Shown: positions 8,428 to 16,378, numbered from the stretch's first letter. The stretch: 64,000 nucleotides of DNA from Streptomyces pacificus (GCF_011766325.1 NZ_BLLG01000022.1:1-64000), one strand, 5' to 3'. Numbers and translations are program-made. Notes: generated by a model not told the origin, from the letters alone.

Positions 8428-9695
8428 AAGTTCCTCATCTCCGGTATGTGCCGTGCCTGCCGGACGATCAGCACGGCGGGGACACAGATCAGCCCGCCGA
8501 CGGCGGCCACGAGCAGCGTGGTGCCAGTGGAGGTGATCCCGGCGAACGCGCCGGTCAGCGAGTAGGAGATCGGCACCAGGACCTGCGACAGCGCCCAGTC
8601 GATCCCAAACATGCGTGCCACGTAGGCGCGTGGCACGGCGCTCTGGAGGAGCGCCCCCCAAAGAACCGCCGAGACGGCCAGCGCGGCGTTGATCACGAAG
8701 CTTCCGATCAGCGCTGGCACGAGCGAGGCATCGAAGGCGAACCCCACGAGCCCGCCCGCCATGCCGCCCCACGCCAGGTAGAGCCAGAGCAGCGTGCGCC
8801 TGTCCAGTGACCTTCCGCCGACCAGGAGCGCGCCGGTGATCTGGCCGACCCCGCCGACGGCCAGCACCAGCCCGTAGGTCTGCGCGCCGTGTGCTGCGTC
8901 GCCGTGGAGGATGAAGGGCACGAGGACGTTCCACGGCCCCATGACACAGATCACGGTCACCGCTCCGGCCGCGAACGCGTAGAGCAACCACTTGTGCTTC
9001 CACACGTACCGGAAGCCGTCGAGGCTATCCTCCAGCAGGCTCGGGCGCTCGTTCTGCGCCAGTGGCTCACGCTCGGCGCTCACCCTGTACAGGAAGACGA
9101 ACGACGCGATGAAGGTCAGCGCGTCCGCCACGAATACCCAGTCGGCGCCGGACCTGGCGACCAGCGCGCCGCCGAGGGCCGGCCCGATCAGCCGCCACAT
9201 CAGGGGGCGGATGACCTGGTCGACCGAGTTGGCGCCGACCAGATGCTCGGCCGGTACCAGCGCCTGCACCATGGTGTTGAACGCCGGTACGAAGGCGGCC
9301 TCCGCGGCGGCGAAGACGGCCAGCCCCACGTACAGGTACCAGGTGGTGAGCAGGTCGGCCAGGCTCAGCAGCCCGATCGCCGCCAGCATGGCCGCGCGGA
9401 GCAGGTCCGCGGCCAGCATCACCCGGCGGGCACCGTACGTGTTCACCCAGGTACCGGCGAGGAGGGCGGCGGGCAGTGCGGTCACCGCCATCACCACGCC
9501 GGTCGCGGCAAGCGCCGTGGTGGTGTCGCTCAACGACAGCACCAGCCACGGCAGGGCGACGAACATCATGCCGTCGCCGAGGAGCGAGACGGCGAATCCG
9601 GCCCACAGGTAGCGGAAGTTCTTCTGCCTGAACGGCTGGAGCTGCGCCGGGCGCCCGATCCAGGCCGGCAGCGCCGACCGGCGCGTTCGCGTCAC
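8424..9695 (-). CDS. MFS transporter (DHA-type drug/metabolite exporter)
   Basis: This 423-residue membrane protein has about twelve hydrophobic segments. It carries the MFS loop LAGTWVNTYGARRVMLAAD between helices 2 and 3, as in the MFS_3/EntS-like exporter group of actinomycetes. The GTG start at 9695 overlaps the methyltransferase stop (GTGA). Being inside the operon, it is the best candidate for export of the finished phosphonate and for self-protection. No other transporter is encoded in the cluster. Confidence 0.85.
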   Translation of the reverse strand: MTRTRRSALPAWIGRPAQLQPFRQKNFRYLWAGFAVSLLGDGMMFVALPWLVLSLSDTTTALAATGVVMAVTALPAALLAGTWVNTYGARRVMLAADLLRAAMLAAIGLLSLADLLTTWYLYVGLAVFAAAEAAFVPAFNTMVQALVPAEHLVGANSVDQVIRPLMWRLIGPALGGALVARSGADWVFVADALTFIASFVFLYRVSAEREPLAQNERPSLLEDSLDGFRYVWKHKWLLYAFAAGAVTVICVMGPWNVLVPFILHGDAAHGAQTYGLVLAVGGVGQITGALLVGGRSLDRRTLLWLYLAWGGMAGGLVGFAFDASLVPALIGSFVINAALAVSAVLWGALLQSAVPRAYVARMFGIDWALSQVLVPISYSLTGAFAGITSTGTTLLVAAVGGLICVPAVLIVRQARHIPEMRNF

Positions 9696-10384
9696 TCCGG
9701 CCCCCCTGCCTCCCCGGGCAGCTCGAACAGGCAGTGCCAGTGGAACGACCCCGGTGCCGAGTGCTCTTGGTCGTACGCCTGGAGAAGCTCCGCGGGCTCG
9801 TTCATAGCGATCAACTCCGCGGCGTCGCAGTAGAAGTGCGGATGCACCTTGTCGTCGGTCGCGTCCGGCTGTACGAAGGCTCCCGGCCCGACCTCGATCC
9901 CCTTGCCGTGCTCGTGGTTTCGGCGCGAGAGCATGGTCAGCTGGTACAGCCCCCCGGTCCGCAGCACGCGGTGGATCTCGCGTACATGGCTCCGCGCCGC
10001 GTCCCGGTCGCCGTGGTAGATCGCGTTGTAGGCCAGCACGTAGTCGAAGTGGTCGTCCGGATAGGGCAGGTGGCTCATCGGCCCGATCCGCAGATCGACG
10101 GGCACGCCCGCCGCTTCGGCCGCCGCACGGCTCTGCTCGATCGCGGTGTCGCTCGCGTCGACCGCCCAGCAGGTGAAGCCGGACCGGGCGAAGAAGACGG
10201 CGTGTCGTCCCACCCCGCAGGCCAGGTCCAGCACGTCCCGTACCTTCCGCTCGCGCAGCAGGCCAAGGGTCTCCGCGACCCAGGGAGCGACTGTGGACCA
10301 GTCGGCGCGGCCACCGCCGGTCTTCCAGACCTCGTCCCAATGGCGGTGCGCCGTGGTGCTGTTGCTCGTGTTCGGTGTGGTCAT
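9692..10384 (-). CDS. SAM-dependent class I methyltransferase
   Basis: This 230-residue protein has the class I methyltransferase core: VLDLACGVGRHAVFF (motif I, SAM binding), AVDASDTAIEQ (motif II) and FDYVLAYNAIYH (motif IV), followed by LRTGGLYQL. The overall pattern resembles TehB-like small-molecule methyltransferases. The ATG at 10384 overlaps the stop of the PepM fusion gene as ATGA. It presumably adds an O- or N-methyl group during maturation. It is not a cobalamin/radical-SAM methylase, so C-methylation of the phosphonate carbon is unlikely. Confidence 0.8.
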   Translation of the reverse strand: MTTPNTSNSTTAHRHWDEVWKTGGGRADWSTVAPWVAETLGLLRERKVRDVLDLACGVGRHAVFFARSGFTCWAVDASDTAIEQSRAAAEAAGVPVDLRIGPMSHLPYPDDHFDYVLAYNAIYHGDRDAARSHVREIHRVLRTGGLYQLTMLSRRNHEHGKGIEVGPGAFVQPDATDDKVHPHFYCDAAELIAMNEPAELLQAYDQEHSAPGSFHWHCLFELPGEAGGPE

Positions 10385-12405
10385 GTCTGCTCCCATGAAC
10401 CGATCAGTTCGGCGCCGAGGTCGGTGACGTTGGAGGCCCCGAGGAGGGCCATGGTGTGGTCCAGCTCTGTCAGCAGGGACGTGAGCGCGTTCGCGGCACC
10501 GTCCCGGCCGCCCGACGCGAGGCCCCACAGCACCGGCCTGCCGACGAGGACGGCGCTCGCGCCGAGGCTGAGCACGGACGCGATGTGCGCCCCGCTGCGT
10601 ACGCCGGAGTCGAACAGGACGGGCACCCGGTCGCCCACCGCCGACAGCACGGCGGGCAGCGCGTCCACCGACGCCACGTGGCGGTCGGACTGCCGGCCGC
10701 CGTGGGTGGACACCTGTATCGCGTCGACCCCCGCGTCCACGGCCCGTTTGGCGTCCGCCGGGTGCAGGATCCCCTTGACTACCAGCGGGAGACTGGTACG
10801 CGACCGCAGGTTCGCCAGGTCCGCCCAGTCCACGGCGGGGTCGGGAAACACGTCCGACAGGAAGTCGGCCGCGGTGAGCGAGGGCGTGCGCCTCCTGCGG
10901 TGCTCAAGGAGACCGAGGAAGGACGGGTCCCGCACGATGGCGGGCGGTGCCGCGTCGAACCGGCTGAACCTGTTGCGCGCGTCCCGGCTGCGACGGCCCA
11001 CGACCGGTACGTCCACGGTGCAGACCACCGCGCTCGCCCCGGCCTCCTCGGCCCTGCGCAGCATCGACCAGCTGACCTCGCGTTCCCGGAGCAGGTAGAG
11101 CTGCTGCCACAGGCCGGGGGCGGCCGGTGCCACGTCCTCGACGGGCCGGGAGCTGAACATCGACAGGGTGAAGCCGAGGCCGAGCGAGTGGGCGGCCGCC
11201 GCGGTGGCGACCTCGGCATCCGGGTGGCACAGGGCCTGGAGCCCCATGGGCGTCACCAGGATCGGCGCGGCCAACGGCCGACCGAACAGCTCGGTCGTGG
11301 TGCTCCGTTCGGAGACGTCACGCAGGGCCCGCGGGGTGAGCCTGATGGCGTCCAGGCGTTCCACGTTGCGCCGCATCCCCGATTCGTCCCCCGCGCCGCC
11401 CGCGCAATAGTCGAAGGCCGACTCGGTCATCAGGGACCGGGCCCACTCACGGTCGGTCGGCGTCTCCGCCACGGCTCGGGTACCGCGCTCGGCGCCCGCG
11501 TCCGCCGTGGAGGCGCCCAGGGGCGCCGGCTCGTCCGCCGCCGTAGCGGCCCCGTTCTCTTGCCCGTGCGATGCCCGCGCCCCGGAGCCCGGGCCGCGCC
11601 CCGGCACCCGGCCCTGCTCGGTCAGCTCGAACAGTCGCTCCACGCCGACGAGTTCCGACGAGACCGAGGTCAGCCGCCGGGAGCTCATCACCTCTCGCAG
11701 CACCCGGGAGGTCTGCGCCACCAGGCTCCGCATGACGACGTTGGCGAAGAGGACCGTCACCGGGCCGTACTCGGCGAACGCCCGGGCGTCGGTGTCGGGC
11801 AGCACTGTGGGCGCCAGCACCATGGGGCGCAGCGGTGCGATCTCCTTCACCACCGGGAGCAGCTGGTCCGCGCTCGCCCGGTTCGCCTGCGCGAACAGGG
11901 CGTCCGCGCCGGCGGCCGCGTAACGGCGTAACCGCTCGACGGCCGCGTCCGCCTCGTGGCCGGCCACGAGGGCCTCGGTCCTGGCGATGATCCTCAGGGA
12001 GCGGCGGGCGTCCACCATGGCGGAGATCCGGCCGGCGAAGGCCTCCGGGTCGAGCAGCTCCCGGCCGCCGAAGCGGTCGTCGAGCGAGTTCCGTTTGGGG
12101 AAGAGGTTGTCCTCCACGCAGATCGCGTCGGCGCCCGCCTCCTCGTACAGCTTGGTCGCCAGGACGGCCAGTTCGTCGCTCCCCCGGCCGGTGTCGGCGT
12201 CGACGTAGATCGGCAGTGCGGTCACGGCCCGCACCGAGCGGATGATCTCGGCGACCTCGTGCGGCTCCAGGACCTCCCGGTCCGGTACTCCGCGACTGGT
12301 CGACATCTCCAGGCTGCCCAGCCAGAGGACCTCGGCGCCGGCCTCCTCCGCCAGCAGCGCGGTGATGGGGCTGTGTACACCTATGCCCATGCGCAGGTCG
12401 CTCAT
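10381..12405 (-). CDS. pepM: PEP mutase fused to FMN-dependent 2-hydroxyacid dehydrogenase/oxidase
   Basis: This 674-residue protein has two enzymes in one chain. Residues 1-240 are a phosphoenolpyruvate mutase of the isocitrate-lyase superfamily, which makes the C-P bond of phosphonopyruvate from PEP. DADTG lies at 69-73 and the gating-loop signature at 98-107 reads EDN-LFPKR-NS. The usual PepM signature is EDK-x5-NS, so the first Lys is Asn here, while FPK and the mutase-type Asn of NS are kept. Residues 241-317 are an Ala/Gly-rich linker. Residues 318-665 are an FMN-dependent 2-hydroxyacid dehydrogenase with YCAGGAGDE, VTPMGL, LWQQLY, TVDVPVVGRR and STHGGRQ (catalytic His568, Arg571). Start ATG 12405 follows AGGTGA; ATG 12435 is less likely. 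This gene defines the cluster. Confidence 0.88.
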   Translation of the reverse strand: MSDLRMGIGVHSPITALLAEEAGAEVLWLGSLEMSTSRGVPDREVLEPHEVAEIIRSVRAVTALPIYVDADTGRGSDELAVLATKLYEEAGADAICVEDNLFPKRNSLDDRFGGRELLDPEAFAGRISAMVDARRSLRIIARTEALVAGHEADAAVERLRRYAAAGADALFAQANRASADQLLPVVKEIAPLRPMVLAPTVLPDTDARAFAEYGPVTVLFANVVMRSLVAQTSRVLREVMSSRRLTSVSSELVGVERLFELTEQGRVPGRGPGSGARASHGQENGAATAADEPAPLGASTADAGAERGTRAVAETPTDREWARSLMTESAFDYCAGGAGDESGMRRNVERLDAIRLTPRALRDVSERSTTTELFGRPLAAPILVTPMGLQALCHPDAEVATAAAAHSLGLGFTLSMFSSRPVEDVAPAAPGLWQQLYLLREREVSWSMLRRAEEAGASAVVCTVDVPVVGRRSRDARNRFSRFDAAPPAIVRDPSFLGLLEHRRRRTPSLTAADFLSDVFPDPAVDWADLANLRSRTSLPLVVKGILHPADAKRAVDAGVDAIQVSTHGGRQSDRHVASVDALPAVLSAVGDRVPVLFDSGVRSGAHIASVLSLGASAVLVGRPVLWGLASGGRDGAANALTSLLTELDHTMALLGASNVTDLGAELIGSWEQT

Positions 12406-12422
12406 GGGGTCACCTCGTTTCG

Positions 12423-12995
12423 TCAGGTGTCGCACGGGCGGAAGCGGGCGGTGAACCGGGCAGTGATGTCCGCCGGGTGGTACGGGACCCGTGGCGGTGG
12501 CGGCCCGGAGTCGGCTGCCGTGCGTACGTGGATGAATCCGGTCTGTTTCGCGCCGACCGCCTCGGACAGTGCTGCGGAGAACTCCTCAGGATCCGTTACG
12601 GACACCGCCGTCGTGTACCGGGCGGCCCGGGCGATGCCGACGAAGGAGAACCCGGGCGCGGGCGACCGCTGCCCACCAGTGCTCTCGTAGGCCTGGTTGT
12701 CGAGCACGATGTGTACGAGCGGCCCGCGCGCGGTGGGAGCAAGCGCCATGGCGGACATGCCCATGAGGGTGTTGCCGTCGCCCTCGACCGCGAGCGCCGT
12801 CCTGCCCGACCGCTGCGAGAACCCGATGGCCAGGGGCAGCGCGAGGCCCATGCTTCCCATCATGTAGAAGTTCTCGTCGCGGTCGGCGAGGGAGTGCAGG
12901 GCCCGGGGGTTGAGCCCGTTGCCGATGAACACCGCCGCGTTCTCAGCCTCGGCCGTACGGGCGATCCGGGCGAGCACATCGTCTCTGGTCAGCAT
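12423..12995 (-). CDS. Phosphonopyruvate decarboxylase, TPP-binding (beta) subunit
   Basis: This 190-residue protein matches the C-terminal half of phosphonopyruvate decarboxylase. It starts with IGNGLNPRAL, has the DRDENFYMMGSMG segment typical of Ppd, the TPP/magnesium motif EGDGNTLMG, and NQAYESTGG. The enzyme converts phosphonopyruvate to phosphonoacetaldehyde with TPP, which makes the unfavourable PepM reaction run forward. Here the usual single chain of about 380 residues is split into two genes six bases apart, like the sulfopyruvate decarboxylase ComD/ComE pair. The neighbouring PepM makes phosphonopyruvate the likely substrate rather than sulfopyruvate. Confidence 0.85.
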   Translation of the reverse strand: MLTRDDVLARIARTAEAENAAVFIGNGLNPRALHSLADRDENFYMMGSMGLALPLAIGFSQRSGRTALAVEGDGNTLMGMSAMALAPTARGPLVHIVLDNQAYESTGGQRSPAPGFSFVGIARAARYTTAVSVTDPEEFSAALSEAVGAKQTGFIHVRTAADSGPPPPRVPYHPADITARFTARFRPCDT

Positions 12996-13001
12996 CCTTT
13001 C

Positions 13002-13529
13002 TCACTCTCCTTCGGGGGCGCAAAGGACCGCGATGGGGCCACGGGCAACGACCGCTTGCCGCTGCGCCGCGCGCAGCTGTTCCGCGATGTCCGCGGTGTC
13101 GCCGAACCGGCAGCGCAGGGCCGGAATACCCAGGGCCTGGAGCATGGCGGGGGCCGGCCGGCCGATCACGTTGTGGTGGGGCACGTCGCGGCCGTCGTGT
13201 CCTGCCCAGGAGACCAGCAGCACCATCGGGACCCTGTAGACCAGCGCCAGGCTGGTCAGGGCGTCGACGCAGGTCCCGAGCCCCGCGCTCTTCATGAACA
13301 CCAGAGGCATCGCACCGGCGAGGTACGCCCCCACCGCGAGCGCGACGCAGTTGTCCTCGCGCGTCCCGGGTGAAAAGCACTCGTCGGCCCGCTCGTGCGC
13401 AGCCAACGCTTCCAGGAATCCGGCCAGATGGGAGTCCGGTACGCCCGTGATGAAGTCGTATCCCGCTGCGAAGACCTCATGGATCAACACCGAGTTCTCC
13501 GTCGCCCGATGCGTGGCACTCACGTTCAC
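13002..13529 (-). CDS. Phosphonopyruvate decarboxylase, N-terminal (alpha) subunit
   Basis: This 175-residue protein matches the N-terminal pyrimidine-binding half of phosphonopyruvate decarboxylase. It has FITGVPDSHLAGFL, the conserved REDNCVALAVGAYLAG containing the Glu that activates TPP, FMKSAGLG and VSWAGHDGRDVPHHNVIG. It should form a heteromer with the beta subunit encoded six bases downstream. The start is GTG 13529, overlapping the preceding stop as GTGA; a second in-frame GTG follows two codons later. Together with PepM it supplies phosphonoacetaldehyde, the usual branch point of phosphonate pathways. Confidence 0.85.
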   Translation of the reverse strand: MNVSATHRATENSVLIHEVFAAGYDFITGVPDSHLAGFLEALAAHERADECFSPGTREDNCVALAVGAYLAGAMPLVFMKSAGLGTCVDALTSLALVYRVPMVLLVSWAGHDGRDVPHHNVIGRPAPAMLQALGIPALRCRFGDTADIAEQLRAAQRQAVVARGPIAVLCAPEGE

Positions 13530-14665
13530 AACCGCGTCTCCCGTCGGCCGGCGATGGCTTCGGTCGGCTGCCACCAGGGGGCGAGGTCCCCGCCGAGGTC
13601 GCTGACCCAGATGTCGCGTCGTACGCCGTGGCATCCCCGCCACTTCTTGCTCTTCTCGTAGCCGAGGCCGTAGTCGATCACCCGGACCTCCTCGGTCTGC
13701 GCGACACGAACCGGGGAATAGAACATCGCGTCGAAGTAAGTTCTGCGCGACGCGGAGTTCTCGTAGTCGAACCCGCACCAGAACACGTGCCATTGGTCTG
13801 CGTACGCGATGAAGAGGCTGAAGCCCACCACATCTCCGGCGCCCGTGACGCAGTGGAACAGCCGGAGGCTGTCCGCGGGGAACAGCGAGACCAGACGCTC
13901 CAGCCTGGACCGCTCCACGTCCCAGGTGCTGTAACCCCCGTACTTGGCGATGAGGTTCATACGCAGCCGTACCTCCGTGGCACCGAGTCCGGCCGTGTCG
14001 GCGCGCACGGTACGGACCCCCGCACGAGCCAGGTCCCTCAGGTCCCAACGGACCTTCTGACGGCTGGTCTTCGGCAGCCCGGAGACGTAGTCGTCGAAGC
14101 CGCCCGCGGGGACGTCGAGCATGGACCGTACGGTGCCGCGCCGCCGGTGCCAGGCAGCGTCGGCGTCCAGGGTCGCTGGCAGCGCCGATCCGGCCGCGTA
14201 CAGTACGGCCGCGCAGACCGCTCCTGCCCGGTGCGCCCACCGGGTGACCTCGGCGAGGAGGGCACGGACTGCTTCCTCCGCGAACGGCGCCCGCACGGCT
14301 ACCTCGCAGTCGTAGCCGGGCTGCACGAAGGCGAGGAAGGGGAACACAGTGGCCCGCTCCGGCCCTCGGGAGAGCGGCCTCTCCTGGTCGGGGAAGACGG
14401 GAGGGTCCCGCCACAGCAGGTCGTGGATGTTGAACGACTCGTAGGAGTCGGGGTCATCGATGAGGTAGCCGGTGGTCGCGGCGACGGTGATGCCGTCTTG
14501 TACCAGCCGGAAGAAATACCCGCGGCCGGGCGGCCGGTCTCCCATCATCTTCAGCCAGGTGGGCGAGGTGAGGAAAGTGTGGTCGGGCCACTGGTCCGGA
14601 AGATTCTCGTCGACTACAAAAACCCGCGACTGGGTGCGAACGGCTGCGATCTCCTGTTGTTTCAC
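13526..14665 (-). CDS. FemAB/Acetyltransf_6-like GNAT-fold transferase
   Basis: This 379-residue protein has the duplicated GNAT architecture of the Acetyltransf_6/FemAB group. Recognisable parts are KTSRQKVRWDLRDLARAG in the middle and VVGFSLFIAYADQWHVFWCGFD followed by YGLGYEKSKKWRG near the end. Relatives transfer acyl groups from CoA or aminoacyl groups from tRNA to amines, and some build peptide bonds in secondary metabolism, including phosphonopeptides such as dehydrophos. The GTG start at 14665 overlaps the previous stop (GTGA). It is probably a third amide- or ester-forming enzyme in the operon. Which acyl donor it uses cannot be told. Confidence 0.6.
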   Translation of the reverse strand: MKQQEIAAVRTQSRVFVVDENLPDQWPDHTFLTSPTWLKMMGDRPPGRGYFFRLVQDGITVAATTGYLIDDPDSYESFNIHDLLWRDPPVFPDQERPLSRGPERATVFPFLAFVQPGYDCEVAVRAPFAEEAVRALLAEVTRWAHRAGAVCAAVLYAAGSALPATLDADAAWHRRRGTVRSMLDVPAGGFDDYVSGLPKTSRQKVRWDLRDLARAGVRTVRADTAGLGATEVRLRMNLIAKYGGYSTWDVERSRLERLVSLFPADSLRLFHCVTGAGDVVGFSLFIAYADQWHVFWCGFDYENSASRRTYFDAMFYSPVRVAQTEEVRVIDYGLGYEKSKKWRGCHGVRRDIWVSDLGGDLAPWWQPTEAIAGRRETRL

Positions 14666-15420
14666 CGTTTCTCCCAATGGGCAGGGCACTTTCCGCTCAG
14701 TGGTTGGCCGTCGACCTCGGGAAAGTACTGCTTCCATTTCTCTGCCGTGGAACCCTGACCGTCCCCGGCGTCCGCGAGCAGGGGCACGTCCTCGTATTCG
14801 GCAAGGCTCCTGCGGATTCGGCTCTTTGCCGCGCGTCCCGCTGCCGTGGAACCGCTGATGGATGTGAAGACGCTCCTGCACTGCACGCCGATCACCAGGC
14901 ATTCGCCGAGCGTTCGGCTGCGGCGCGGACCGTATGCGGGACAGGTGCCGAAAGTGAAGAGCGGTTCCCCCGCGAAGGCGAATTCCCACTTCGGGTCTTC
15001 CAGGTCGTCCGGCACACCGGCCGGCCACGGATCCCGGTCGTGTTCGTGCAGGGCGGAAAGCATGTTCCAGAACAGGTCCCGGTACCAGGCGAAATCCCTG
15101 TCGGCCTGAGGCGGTCCTGCCATAATGAGTAGGGAAAGACGCTCTGCCGTCAGAGCGCGCTGCATCCCAACGAACGCCCTGAGGCCGCGCGCCACCGCCT
15201 TCGCCTCGCTCGCGGAATTCTGACGCAGATCCCAGTAGGTGTAGTGGTTGGTCCCCTTGTTCTCACCGATGGACCCGAAGTGGCAGGGGTACGGGGCGGG
15301 GTGGGCGCCGAGCAGGGTTCCGCGCACCCGTCGCCGTTCTTCAATGGCCCATTGCGGGGTGCCGTGCGGGGCCGCGCCCTCCCCACCGGCCCAAAGCCGT
15401 GCTGTCGCCGCCTCAGCCAT
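14662..15420 (-). CDS. YqcI/YcgG family protein, possible heme-dependent N-oxygenase
   Basis: This 252-residue protein fits the YqcI/YcgG family in length and in motifs such as PYPCHFGSIG near the N-terminus, WYRDLFWNML and FTFGTCPAYGPRRSR in the second half. From memory, a member of this family (GntA of guanitoxin biosynthesis) is a heme-dependent N-hydroxylase, and the conserved Cys/His residues would fit heme binding. That would allow an N-hydroxy or other N-oxidised group in the product. I chose ATG 15420, which overlaps the upstream stop by 8 bp; ATG 15462 would overlap it by 50 bp. The family call is moderate and the reaction is inference. Confidence 0.6.
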   Translation of the reverse strand: MAEAATARLWAGGEGAAPHGTPQWAIEERRRVRGTLLGAHPAPYPCHFGSIGENKGTNHYTYWDLRQNSASEAKAVARGLRAFVGMQRALTAERLSLLIMAGPPQADRDFAWYRDLFWNMLSALHEHDRDPWPAGVPDDLEDPKWEFAFAGEPLFTFGTCPAYGPRRSRTLGECLVIGVQCRSVFTSISGSTAAGRAAKSRIRRSLAEYEDVPLLADAGDGQGSTAEKWKQYFPEVDGQPLSGKCPAHWEKR

Positions 15421-16378
15421 GAGCGGCGGGCTCCGCGCCGGTGTCGTTGAGTCGTGGAGCATCCGCGGGGCGCGCGGGCTCCGGCCGGTCCTCGGCGTGG
15501 GTGAGGGGTGGGAAGTACTGGCAGGTCGTCAGTACGGCGCGAGCCCAGGGGTCGACCGTGATGCCGTGGCCCTCCAGGGTCCGCCAGAGTCGGCCCGTGT
15601 CCACCGGCGGTTCGTCGGGGGTGAAGGACGCGGTGAGCGCCCGTCGGAGCAGGAGATCGGCGGTCCCCTCCAGACTCTTCGCCATCCGGGTGACGAATTC
15701 GCCGCTCAGGGGGACTCCGTCGAGCGCGCCCAGGTGCCGGGCCATGGTGGCGGCCTCCGCTCGTGGCAGGAGCTCCCACAGGTGCGCCACGAGGCCGCGT
15801 CTGAGCTGGTCGCGCACCTGGAAGAAGCCCCGGCGCTCCCCGGCACCAGGTGGGCTGTCGAGGAGGCCGGCAAGCAGGCGCGCCCCGGGAGCGCCCAGGC
15901 GGGTGGGAGAGTCGGGCAGTTCGCTGGGACCCGGGTTGTTCCAGTCCCTGACGAAGAAGGTGTGCCAGTCGAGTTCGGCCTCTTCAGGGCTGTCCGAGAC
16001 GTGCAGTAGCCCCAAGATCGTGTTGACCGCGCCGAACCGGAGTCGGAGGGAGGTACGCGAGGCATTCTCCAGCGGACCGGAACCCTTGAGCTCGGTGAAG
16101 TGCTGATGAATGCCGGGCGAGCCCCGCAGGAGGAGCGCTAGCGAGGGGCCGAGACCGTAGAGTGCGTCGATGGCGCGGTACCGGTACGTGCCGAAATGTA
16201 TTCGCTTCCGGGCGAGATCGTCATATATTGCGTCCAGCAGCAAACTTCCGGGTTGCACGACCCGGGCCGCGATTTCTTCGCAGCCGGATAACAGTACTTC
16301 GTCCACAACGCGGCGCCCCACGCCGCGAATGAAGGAGTCCGGGCTCACAACCACCACTACACTACGGGACCAGTCCAC
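15413..16378 (-). CDS. NDK-like domain fused to an unknown C-terminal domain
   Basis: This 321-residue protein is the first gene of the phosphonate operon. Residues 5-142 resemble nucleoside diphosphate kinase. VVVVVSPDSFIRGVG takes the place of the strand 1 LIKPDxVxRG motif, and LLHVSDSPEEAE at 124-135 matches the active-site N-x2-H-G-S-D-S-P with the phospho-accepting His126 kept. The KPD lysine is Ser, and the spacing is longer than in true NDK. Residues 150-321 are helical and unrecognised. The start is GTG 16378, with a modest GAAGGG site upstream. It could recharge CTP for the nucleotidyltransferase or phosphorylate an intermediate. The fold call is mine from motif reading. Confidence 0.5.
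   Translation of the reverse strand: MDWSRSVVVVVSPDSFIRGVGRRVVDEVLLSGCEEIAARVVQPGSLLLDAIYDDLARKRIHFGTYRYRAIDALYGLGPSLALLLRGSPGIHQHFTELKGSGPLENASRTSLRLRFGAVNTILGLLHVSDSPEEAELDWHTFFVRDWNNPGPSELPDSPTRLGAPGARLLAGLLDSPPGAGERRGFFQVRDQLRRGLVAHLWELLPRAEAATMARHLGALDGVPLSGEFVTRMAKSLEGTADLLLRRALTASFTPDEPPVDTGRLWRTLEGHGITVDPWARAVLTTCQYFPPLTHAEDRPEPARPADAPRLNDTGAEPAAHG

Noticed and set aside
10381..12405. PepM domain as phosphonopyruvate hydrolase
   Set aside because: As I recall, the hydrolase has Thr where the mutase has the Asn of NS; this protein keeps Asn, and the decarboxylase genes next to it fit a biosynthetic mutase. Not fully excluded because of the EDN change.
12423..13529. Split decarboxylase as a frameshifted single gene
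   Set aside because: Both halves have their own stop/start with sensible spacing, and the two-subunit form is known for sulfopyruvate decarboxylase. It is read as two genes.
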